Shown: piece by piece, positions 1-9,700 of the stretch
Layout: each line of letters starts with the position of its first letter
Numbering within the stretch: the first letter of the stretch is position 1
Source of the DNA: Strongylocentrotus droebachiensis
Taxonomy: Eukaryota > Echinodermata > Echinoidea > Camarodonta > Strongylocentrotidae
Assembly: GCA_035222895.1 (NCBI GenBank)
Contig: JAVYIG010000647.1
Coordinates: 393,001-457,000, forward strand
DNA length: 64,000 bases
Reading direction: 5' to 3'
Program-made: the position numbers and the translations under genes
Notes under the pieces: model-generated
Seen by the model: the letters and a program-made list of their open reading frames with translations, nothing else
What the model was told of the DNA's origin: nothing
The model's database searches: none

Positions 1-180
1 GGGGGTCGCCGAGCAGTGTGTGGGGGGGGGGTGGGGTGGGGTGGGGTGTAGAGGCCACCGATTACCAAAAAAACTAGCCACCATTTATACCGACAAGTAT
101 ATTAATGCCAATGTCCCAATGTCTACAAATTTAAATCTATAAACCCGGGGCCAGGAACTTAGTTCATGACCTTTCAGTTA

Positions 181-405
181 CCCCCCCCCCCTCCCACGCA
201 AAGCGCGGAAGCTTTGACACTTCATTAAATTATTAGAAAAAGAAGACAATTCGTTGTACTGTTTTCGACTTCATTAATCCTTGTCTGAATTCAATTTCCC
301 CCTCCCGCGCAAAGCGCGGAAGCTTTGACGTTTCATTAAATTATTAGAGAATCAGACGATACGTTGTACCGACTCTTAATCATTGTCTGAATTTTCAAAA
401 ATGTT
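181..405. repeat. Two-copy tandem duplication of about 115 bp
   Basis: Two adjacent, diverged copies each start with a C-run, then CGCAAAGCGCGGAAGCTTTG, then TTCATTAAATTATTAGA, and end near CTTGTCTGAATT or ATTGTCTGAATT. The conserved core is a small palindrome (CAAAGC with GCTTTG). No coding potential is seen. Confidence 0.75.
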
Positions 406-564
406 TCTTTGTCCGATAAAAAGTCACAGTTCGTACATCTCACCGACCTTACTTCTACATTGATATAGTGTACGAGAATCGAGCAAGAATACCCGACACA
501 GCAATATAATTATCTATGCGTATCTTTCTTGCCCCCTCGACGTAGTGATTCCACCCAACATCAC

Positions 565-1303
565 ACCCCTCTTCTCTCAGGCTCTTACCCCCCCCCTCTC
601 TTTCCTCTCTTTCATTTCGTTTCTTTTGTTGCCCGTTTCTTTTGTTCCTTTTCTCCTTTTTTTTCTTTTCTTTCTTTTCCTTTCTTTCCTCTCGATCCTC
701 CCCCTTTTTCTCTTTTCTCTTTCTTTCTTCTCTTCTCGATCTTAATTCTCTTTCTTTTTTTTCTTTTTTTTCCCCGACAGCAGCGCGCAATTTTACCCAC
801 AATATCCAGACAGGTAGGGGGTGTCGCACACCCCTAACCCCCCCCCCCCTTTAGCGACGCCTCTGGTTGTTATATCCCATTATTCTCTTAAAAGAAATGC
901 AATGATGCTCTCCTCTCAAAAATTCTTTCTTTCACCCCTTTTTCCATCTCTTTTTGTTGTTCTTCTTGTGCTTTTTTTTGGGGGGAGGGGGGGGGGGGCT
1001 AAACGCCTGGCAAGAGGGACCCCATATTATGCTCACTGCAAAATTGCGCCGCCCCCCCCCCGCCCCTTAACACCTTCTTATAATAGCATCCCCCTTACTT
1101 TCATTTCCCTTCTCATTATTCTGCTTTTTCACCTTTTTCTATCCTTCCTCTACCCCTTTCCCCCTCCTTTTTCTCTCCTCCCTCTTTTCTTCTTCTTTCT
1201 CTCTTCCCTTTTCTTTTTTTCCCTCCCTAGTTTCTTCCCCCCTCCTTTTTCTCCTTTTCTCTCTTATTTTTTCTTTCCCCCCTTCCCCCTCCCCCTTTTT
1301 TAA
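565..1303. repeat. Pyrimidine-rich low-complexity tracts
   Basis: Two C/T tracts (about 571-776 and 1041-1303) are separated by a G-run near 980-999. They create long frames on both strands made almost only of Phe/Leu/Ser/Pro or Lys/Arg/Glu. Those are composition artefacts. Confidence 0.85.
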
Positions 1304-2312
1304 ACCGGGAGGCACATGCCCCTATGTCCCCCTGAAACCGCCACTGGCCTTATGTGAAAACATTGGGATTTATGTATATTTATGACATTAATATATTTTG
1401 AAGCATGTACATTAGTCATAAGGGGCCAGTCATAAGAGGTCTGAAAAGTTGGGGCGGAAATCATAGATTTCGTGAAAACTTATCCTCTTATTTAATATTA
1501 TCAAAGTCTATTATACAACCTCATCTGTCCTCTTCAATGGTGCTGGTATTAGTAATGGATCAAAATGTATTACTGAAACGGTCTGTGTTACGAACATGCT
1601 ATATGTATCGAAACAAAAGAAGCAAAAGTAATATAACAAAAATAAAGAAACGTCTTGATCTAGTGACGATATGTAGCATACAACGATCAATGCATGCATT
1701 ATATTTGCTCAAATGGTTCGCGTGTATTATTTCGGGACGAGTACTCGAGACATCGACTTCTCTTCACTATTCGGTGAAAACTAGCTTCATGCATCTAAGG
1801 CGCATCGATGTTGTACCAAGTGCATAATTTACTTTCCTTCATCATAATATCTTGGGTAAGCCAATATTTTCTGGATACTCATGATCATGTATCTGTATTT
1901 TTACAATTATTAGTCAGATCAGCATTGAGCCACTGCTCATTCACTTGCACTTTGTACGTAGCGCTGTGACTAGCTAGGGCCAGGGTTCACTGAGTGTAAT
2001 GCCGAAGTCGGCCGCCGCTACCCGAGCCGCGCCTGCGCCTGTAGGCCTACACCCACACATAGCTACATACATGTTGGCTATAGCCTATAGGCGCGACGTG
2101 TAATGAACTTATCGGACGGGTGACTTGTGTATTCGAAACGGGCCTAGTACAGGCATAGTTTAGGTAAAATTAATTTGAACACCCAATCTGATCTAAATGA
2201 TGTTTGATGTTTAAACTTGAACTTGAGGGCATACTCGTGATATAGGCCCCGCAACTGTTTTGAATCGATTATAATTTTATACTAGGCTTCTAACTTCAGC
2301 CAACTCACTATA

Positions 2313-2660
2313 TATACTCGTGATCTAAGCCCCGCGCAACGGCATCGCGCGCACTTCAACACAGCAGCGGGGCCTGTATCACGACTATACTTATATACTC
2401 GTTATATAGGCCCCGCGCTACGGCATGGCGCACAATTCAACACAGCAGCGGGGCCTGTATAACGAGTATATATTAGCGAGTCTGCTATTCAACTCGCTAT
2501 ATATACTCGTGATAAAGGCCCCGCGCAACGGCGTTGCATGTTCTACAACACGGACATGGGGCCTGTATCACGACTATACTGTATACTCGTGAACAAGGCC
2601 CCATCCTATGCATTTTCAAGACGGACAGCACGGTAGTGGGGCTTCTTTCACCGAAGTATA
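2313..2660. repeat. Four tandem hairpin units
   Basis: The units span about 2313-2389, 2394-2470, 2502-2578 and 2582-2659. Each has a 5' arm like TATACTCGTGATATAGGCCC and a 3' arm that is its near complement (GGGGCCTGTATCACGACTAT), around a 30-35 nt loop. Unit 2 has CTCGTTATA in its left arm and the matching TATAACGAG in its right arm, where units 1 and 3 have CTCGTGAT and ATCACGA. The 3' arm of unit 2 and the 5' arm of unit 3 also form a fifth hairpin (about 2464-2508). Confidence 0.8.
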
Positions 2661-2764
2661 ATTTAACTTAAGGGGTGTTTTGAGGTTTAATAAATAGAGC
2701 TAGCAAATGATTAAAAAGGGTTACATTTAAATGATTAAATTTATCTTTTAGACCCTAATCTAGA

Positions 2765-2870
2765 CCTATTTTAATATTTTTCCTTTTTAAATATTTTACC
2801 TTCTTAAATATTTTTCCTTTTTTAATATTTTTCCTTTTTTAATATTTTTCCTTTTTTAATATTTTTAAAA
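2765..2870. repeat. Short T-rich tandem repeat
   Basis: About five copies of an 18-20 bp unit close to TTTAATATTTTTCCTTTT. They are followed by G and C homopolymers at about 2920-2946 and 3004-3034. The repeat lies inside the composite foldback element. Confidence 0.7.
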
Positions 2871-3322
2871 AAAAAAATATTATGGCCCCCTCTCTTTGAA
2901 TTTATCTTTTTTTTTTTTTGGGGGGGGGGCCCCCCCCCCCGCCCCCCTCTCTTTAAATTTATCTAGTTTTAGTTAAATATTTTTCCTTTTTTAATTTTTT
3001 TTTGGGGGGGCCCGCCCCCCCCCCCCCCCCCCCCTCCTCCTCCTAATTATTATTTAAAAAATAAGTTTCTTTCAACCCCCTTTTTAACTCACTTTTATCT
3101 CCCGTTTTATTGCTGTCCGTCATAAAAATGTTGGCTGAAGACTGAAGTTAGAAGTCTAAGATGATTTGTAATCGATTACAAGACGGGAAAGTTGCGGGGC
3201 CTATTTCACGATATTGCCAACTTGAGTTGAAGCAGTCCTTCAATACGGTATATCAACACAAACTTTGATTTTTTTAATTTGGTTCAGGTAAAGCCGAGCT
3301 AGTGACTAGGGTCTAGATCTAG

Positions 3323-4153
3323 TCTAGACCGAATTTTCCGTCTCTTTCGTTCGTTAGCCTCTTATTGGGGTAGGGTCGGCCGGCTCTCTCTTTAGAGACG
3401 GAAGCCGTCTATACACATGTCCTTGCTAACGCCACGACCAGTTCTGGTCGTAGGGTTTTGCCCCCAAAATCCCCCAAAATGTCATTTTACCTCATGCATT
3501 GATTATTTAAAATTAGGAGAAGGTTTTACTACCTCGGTTCCACTTACCAACTTGACTGTATAATCCGTTTAATGGTCCCTTTTAAGGAAATTACGGGTCT
3601 AAATTGACAGCCGTGTTGAAAATCTTGCAAGGTGTGTTAAACTCTCGCTGCCGGAGTCATCTAAATCAATCTCATCCCTTCTAGTCTACGCCGAAGGCAA
3701 AATGATTATGAAGGAAAAACTGCGCCATCTACACGTTCGTAATGGCATTATCACAGTTTTTCCTTCATAATCATTTTGCCTTCGGCGTAGACTAGAAGGG
3801 ATGAGATTGATTTAGATGACTCCGGCAGCGAGAGTTTAACACACCTTGCAAGATTTTCAACACGGCTGTCAATTTAGACCCGTAATTTCCTTAAAAGGGA
3901 CCATTAAACGGATTATACAGTCAAGTTGGTAAGTGGAACCGAGGTAGTAAAACCTTCTCCTAATTTTAAATAATCAATGCATGAGGTAAAATGACATTTT
4001 GGGGGATTTTGGGGGCAAAACGCTACGACCAGAACTGGTCGTGGCGTTAGCAAGGACATGTGTATAGACGGCTTCCGTCTCTAAAGAGAGAGCCGGCCGA
4101 CCCTACCCCAATAAGAGGCTAACGAACGAAAGAGACAGAAAATTCGGTCTAGA
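3323..4153. repeat. Near-perfect 400-bp-arm inverted repeat
   Basis: The left arm 3323-3722 and right arm 3754-4153 are reverse complements over 400 nt. I found two mismatches, in the pairs near 3453/4023 and 3340/4137. The spacer is 31 nt (3723-3753). Beyond the arms, CTAGATCTAG-rich sequence remains loosely symmetric on both sides. Neither arm encodes a recognisable protein. A transcript would fold into a long hairpin. It could be a foldback transposon, two inverted copies of one element, or an amplification/assembly artefact. Confidence 0.85.
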
Positions 4154-4338
4154 TCTAGTCTAGATCTAGTTCATGAGTTAGTTGTCACTAGACAGCAATA
4201 ACCATCTGATTTGGGTAATTTCTTTAATAAAACTGACATTTGTTGTCATTCCCCAATACTCGGAGGTCTAGTGGAGCCAGACGTAGTCTCAGTGGAACAA
4301 CCGACGATTAGAGAGACTGAAGCTTTCGGTCTAAGACC

Positions 4339-5814
4339 CCTGTTACACATGCGTCGGCTTTTAAAGCGGGCCCCGGAGGCGGCCTCACACCTGCAATTTG
4401 AAGCCGCCTCAAGATCATCAAACCCCTGTTACACATGATCTCGGGCCCGCAATTTTGCGTCTACACATAGGACGGCCTCACGTCGCCTTTTCACGAGCTG
4501 ATGTTGGGGCGGACTCCAGAAAGACAGAAAGAGAAAGTGATAGAATGATAAAAACAAAGAATAACATAAGAGAAGGTAATAGAAGGAAGAAACAAAGAAT
4601 AGCATAAGGAAAGACAGAAAGAGAAAGTGATAGAATGATAAAAACAAAGAATAACATAAGGAAAGACAGAAAGAGAAAGTGATAGAATGATAAAAACAAA
4701 GAATAACATAAGAGAAGATGAAAGAAGGAAGAAACAAAGAATAACATAAGGAAAGACAGAAAGAGAAAGTGATAGAATGATAAAAACAAAGAATAACATA
4801 AGGAAAGACAGAAAAAGAGAGTGATAGAATGATAAAAACAATGAATAACATAAGAGAAGATGAAAGAAGGAAGAAACAAAGAATAACATAAGGAAAGACA
4901 GAAAGAAAAAGTGATAGAATGATAAAAAACAAAGAATAACATAAGAGAAGATGAAAGAAGGAAGAAACAAAGAATAACATAAGGAAAGACAGAAAGAAAA
5001 AATGTGTTAAAAACAAAGAATAACATAAGAGAAGATGAAAGAAGGAAGAAACAAAGAATAGCATAAGGAAAGACAGAAAGAGAAAGTGTGATAAAAACAA
5101 AGAATAACATAAGAGAAGATGAAAGAAGGAAGAAACAAAGAATAACATAAAGAAAGACAGAAAGAGAAGGTTATAGAAGGAACAAACAAAGAATAACAGA
5201 AGGAAAGACAGAAAGAGAAGGTTATAGAAGGAAGAAACAAAGAATAACGTAAGGAAAGACGGAAAGAGAAGGTTATAGAAGGAAGAAACAAAGAATAACA
5301 TAAGGAAAGACAGAAAGAGAAAGCGATAGAATGATAAAAACAAAGAATAACATAAGGAAAGACAGAAAGAGACAGGATAGAATGATTAAAACATTTCACA
5401 TAAGGAAAGACAGAAAGAGAAAGTGATAGAATGATAAAAACAAAGAATAACATAAGGAAAGACAGAAAGAGGGAGTGATAGAATGATAAAAACAAAGAAT
5501 AACAAAGAAAGACAGAAAGAGAGAGAGATAGAATGATAAAAACAAAGAATAACATGAGAGAAGGTGGCAAGCGCGCCCGATGTATTATGTTGATAATGAT
5601 GACAGGTTACGTCACTTCCGCTTATAAGCCGGCCCCGAGTCCACTTTGGTGTTACACATACCGATTGCGGGACTGAGGCCGGCCTCAAACCACATCCAGA
5701 GGTGGACTGAGTCCACCTGGCCACAGTCCGGCTTTTCGAAAAAAGTTGATGTTACACATACGTCGAACGGACTCCGGGGCCGGCCTCAGTCCACTTTCAG
5801 ACGTATGTGTAACG
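4339..5814. mobile_element. Possible element enclosing minisatellite 1
   Basis: Sequence on both sides of the minisatellite (4339-4517 and 5568-5814) is GC-rich and repeats the words GTTACACATACGTCG and CGGCCTCA in several copies and both orientations. At the right end GTTACACATACGTC (5751-5764) and its exact complement (5800-5813) form an inverted repeat. The 17-bp near-palindrome GGTGGACTGAGTCCACC lies at 5701-5717. No transposase frame is seen and element ends are not defined, so calling it mobile is an inference. Confidence 0.4.
4518..5567. repeat. Purine-rich minisatellite array 1
   Basis: About 1,050 bp are built from two interspersed units that share the tail ACAAAGAATAACATAA. Unit A (about 52 bp) starts GGAAAGACAGAAAGAG; unit B (about 38 bp) starts GAGAAGATGAAAGAAGG. 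About 16 A-type units can be counted. The minus strand has few stop codons in any frame, which produces long spurious frames of Phe/Leu/Ser/Tyr/Cys. The same family recurs at 9183-9763. Confidence 0.9.
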
Positions 5815-6728
5815 GGGGTCTAAGTTGTCACCAATTCTGTGCAGCTAAATAGTTTGGTGGACAAAGGACGAAAGGTAACCAAAGCTTCTGGAAGAAAGCC
5901 GTCTCCAGCTGCCAAGCTTCCAGGTCTAACTTCAAGGGGGGGGGGGGGGGATGTCCAAGCTTCCAGGTCTTGCACCATAGTCTTTTTACATCTGTATCTT
6001 GCTTGCAGGGTCATATCGGGAATGTCATAATTGGAGTGTCTACTGGGAGAAGGGTGAATTATATTGTATTGTGCAATCTGTGGCGCTTGTTCAGAAACCT
6101 ATCCAAAATTGCACCCGTAACTCCAAAAATGAAGTAAATATTCATTAAATGTCCAAATAGAGATCATGAGTTAAAAGTTGTTATGTCTATGTTATCTGTT
6201 TTGTGTCAATTTTCTTGTTATTTTTGGAGTATTTTTCGGAAAAACAATGATATTAGTACTTTTTCACAGGTTTCACGGAAAACCGCTGCGCAATACAAGT
6301 GCATACCGATGGTGGGTTGCGGGCGGGCGTGCGCCTGTGTGAAGTTATCTACCCTAATGTCTCAGATCCTCATTACGGTAGACATGACCAGGCCGATATA
6401 TTTCCGGGTCAACCTACCAAACATAGCGATTTGATGTTCCTGTTCTTTGTTAACTTGGTAAGAACCCTAGAGATTCTAATTAAGTATAAAAAATGTCTTG
6501 AAAATACATTTTTTTTCCTTTTTATCCCTGTGATCTTTCTCCCTGCTTTACTGTACTCAGTTTTTCCTTTTGTTTCTTCATTTTCCAGCCAGCTGCAAGC
6601 CACTTGGTTGGGAAAATTCAATGTTGAGACATTGGTACATGTATGTATCTGCCTGACTCTGACAGGATCGATACTAATTGCACAAAGTGTGACTGCCTTC
6701 ATAGAGGAGGACACGACCTACAAACACA

Positions 6729-9700
6729 ATGAGGGCGTACAGAACTATCAAGAGGTTGCTTCTTGCGTGCATAGGGATATCCTCCTTGTGGATCATATCA
6801 TCTTTATTAAGTGGAAACGATAACAGCGGTATGGAGGAGAACATAATCCAGCATGCAAAACAACCCAGGGCGAAAGACCTACAAGCAGATACTGGAGTCG
6901 ATGAGAACAATGACCTTTATAAAATTGTGCCTGGGAAAAAGCTCACGTTCATGCAGACAGATAACTCTGGCCGTGAGCTGAGTAACGATTCTCTTAACAT
7001 TCACAATGAGAGAAATCAAGAACCTATCGTGGATAGTCTTACGTTGTCGCACGAAAAGCTGAAGCAGTCTATTCTGACCATCAACCACGAGCAGAAGGTG
7101 CTTAACAAAGAACGCTTCGCAGACCGATCGCCGGACAGTATCGTGATCCTTGTGATGGTCCATGATAGGCTGGAATATCTGGAGTACCTGATTCAGTCGT
7201 TAGGGAAGGCTGATGGTATTAGCGATGCGTTACTTATCTTCAGTCACGATTACTACTCGGAAGATATCAACAGGGTGATCAGACAAATCACTTTCTGTCG
7301 GGTAAATATGTTTGTTTTTTTCCATCCTTGTTTATCAATAGTACAGACAATCCTGAAAAAAAGAATTTAATTCATCATTACTAGAATGAACCAGAAGTTA
7401 ATGTATTTATCGTAATTAACGGTGTATAAACCGCCCTCGTGTTTAAGACGCACCCCCGACTTTGAATTTTTGTCGGCGGCAAAAAAGTGCGGTTAATACA
7501 ACGTTAATTACGGTACTGTTATACGTATGTATGATATTATCACCTCCCAAAGGAATCCTAAATCCTAATTATAGAGCCGATGGAGAAAGATGAAAATGTT
7601 CTTGCTTTGTCATACATACATTGATCATTGGTTGGTACATTCAGATGATGAAGGTTTTGTTCTGTATTGTGCCTGTCATTCCAGCTTGGAGTTGATAAAC
7701 AGAAAATAATGCTCCAGGGGCCAATTCAAAATTGTTAACCAATTTTTAAATGACTGAACAGAGTTCTAAGCAGGATCGTTAAAGTTTATTGATAACAATT
7801 AAAACAAAAGAAGAAAAAAGGTCTGTCTTTTTAGACTATATTTTTGCACAAGAGGGCATCAAGGTTCAGTCAGGAAAACTGGAAAAGTTATTCAGAAGTA
7901 ATATCGTAAATAATTTTACAATATTGATGACCTTTTGGAATACATGTCTATACTGTACATGTACATGTCATGTACAATGTACATGTACCACAGACCATAT
8001 TTTCAAGGAGAGTACGAATATACCCTTTTGTCATGAATACAAAGACAGTCATTCATTATAATTGTTATTATTACACCTGTGTCAATTGTATAGAACTCGG
8101 AGTGAGTGTGAATGGGTTCTAAACTTACAGCACTAGTTATAATGTGGGTTACTAAAAAGACACATTTCCAATTTCCATTGAGATATCTACAAATTGTATG
8201 GGAATAGGACCAGGGGAGTGTTTCATAAAGCTGTCTGTAAAGTTATGCATGACTCTACGAATGACTTAAATATGAAAAGCCAAATAGGATGCTCAATCAT
8301 TTTAAACTGCATCAACTATTAAAGGTAGAACTGTGCAGATGTAGATTAACATTCCTAGTACCATACAACAAACATTTTTAATGCAAAGTATATATTTTTG
8401 CCATAATTTAATTGAGGTTATTGGAAATATACCGGTAGTCACATTTTGTTAAAACATCAGGAAAAACTGTGGGCATTCTATCTGGCACTTCATATTTAAG
8501 TCGTTCCTAAAGTCATGCGTAACTTTACGAACAGCTTTATGAAATACCCCCCCTGCTGGCATTGGACTAAAATCACTAAATGACAGTATGCTCATACACA
8601 GATATTGGGTAATGTGACAAGAGGAACATAGATGTCCATGTGAATAGGACCAGCTAGCATTGGACTAAAATCACTAAATGACAGTTTGCTCCTACACAGA
8701 TATTGGGTAATGTGACAAGAGGAACATAGATGTCCATGTGAATAGGACCAGCTAGCATTGGACTAAAATCACTAAATGACTGTTTGCTCCTACACAGATA
8801 TTGGGTAATGTGACAAGAGGAACATAGATGTCCATGTGAATAGGACCAGCTAGCATTGGACTAAAATCACTAAATGACAGTATGCTCATACACAGATAGT
8901 GGGAAATGTGAGAAGAGGAACGTAGGGTGCGTTCAATCAAATTTTCGAAGCTAGAATCACAAACATGAATCACAAATCAAAACGCTGTTACAAAAAACAA
9001 GGTCACTGCGGTTAGCGTTCAAGCGATTTTTCATCAACGCTGATTCTAGCTCATTTCAAATCCAGCCACTGCGGATCACACTCGCAGTTTGACCCAGGAA
9101 GTATAGGTCAACTTCGGCGCGCGCTTTTTGGAATTGTTTACGGCCGACTGTCGACTGCTGCCTTTGAGCATAGATCGCAATAATAAAACAAAGAATGAGA
9201 AGGTGATGGAAGGAAGAAACAAAAAATTACATAAGGAAAGACAGAAAGAGAAAGCGATAGAATGATTGAAACAAAGAATAACATAAGAGAAAGTGATAGA
9301 ATTATAAAAACAAAGAATAACATAAGAGAAGGTGATAGAAGGAAGGAACAAAGAATAACATAAGGAAAGACAGAAAGAGAAAGTGATAGAATGCTTAAAA
9401 CAAAGAATTACATTAAAAAAGCTGATAGAAGGAAAAAAACAAAGAATAACAAGAATAAAAGGAAGAAACAAAGAATAACATAATGAAAGACAAAAAGAGA
9501 AAGTGATAGAATGATTAAAACAAAGAATTACATAAGAAAAGCTGATAGAAGGAAAAGAACAAAGATTAACGTAAGAATAGAAGGAAGAAACAAAGAATAA
9601 CAAAAGAGAAAGTGATAGAATTATAAAAAATAAAGAATAACATAAGAGAAGGTGATAGAAGGAAAAAAAAAAGAATAACATAAGAATAGAAGGAAGAAAC

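Larger units (their letters stand above)
1..2204. other. Gene-free left edge, low-complexity DNA
   Basis: No coding exon can be supported here. The stretch holds G- and C-homopolymers (for example 181-192, 841-853, 980-999), long C/T-rich tracts and a short GC-rich patch near 1990-2060. The open frame at 1405-1827 (140 codons) resembles no family I know and is not flanked by convincing splice sites. I treat it as chance. Confidence 0.6.
2205..3235. mobile_element. Composite foldback-type DNA element
   Basis: The ends are imperfect inverted repeats of about 100 bp. The left end near 2215-2305 contains ATAGGCCCCGCAACTG, then AATCGATTA, then CTTCTAACTTCAGCCAAC. The right end near 3129-3232 carries the complements in reverse order (GTTGGCTGAAG, TAATCGATTA, GTTGCGGGGCCTAT, CAACTTGAGTTGAA). 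Between them lie four tandem hairpin units and T-rich and G/C-rich filler. No open frame for a transposase is present, so it would be non-autonomous. The superfamily and target-site duplication are not determined. Confidence 0.6.

Noticed and set aside
455..1303. Frames of Lys/Glu/Arg or Phe/Leu/Ser up to 160 codons
   Set aside because: Pyrimidine-tract composition, open on both strands, no family resemblance.
1405..1827. 140-codon frame, the least repetitive ORF in the left part
   Set aside because: No recognisable domain, no splice or promoter context; kept as chance, though a protein search would settle it.
4429..5724. Long overlapping minus-strand open frames (up to 304 codons) rich in Phe, Leu, Ser, Cys
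   Set aside because: They are translations of the minisatellite in several frames at once; the unit simply lacks stop codons on that strand.
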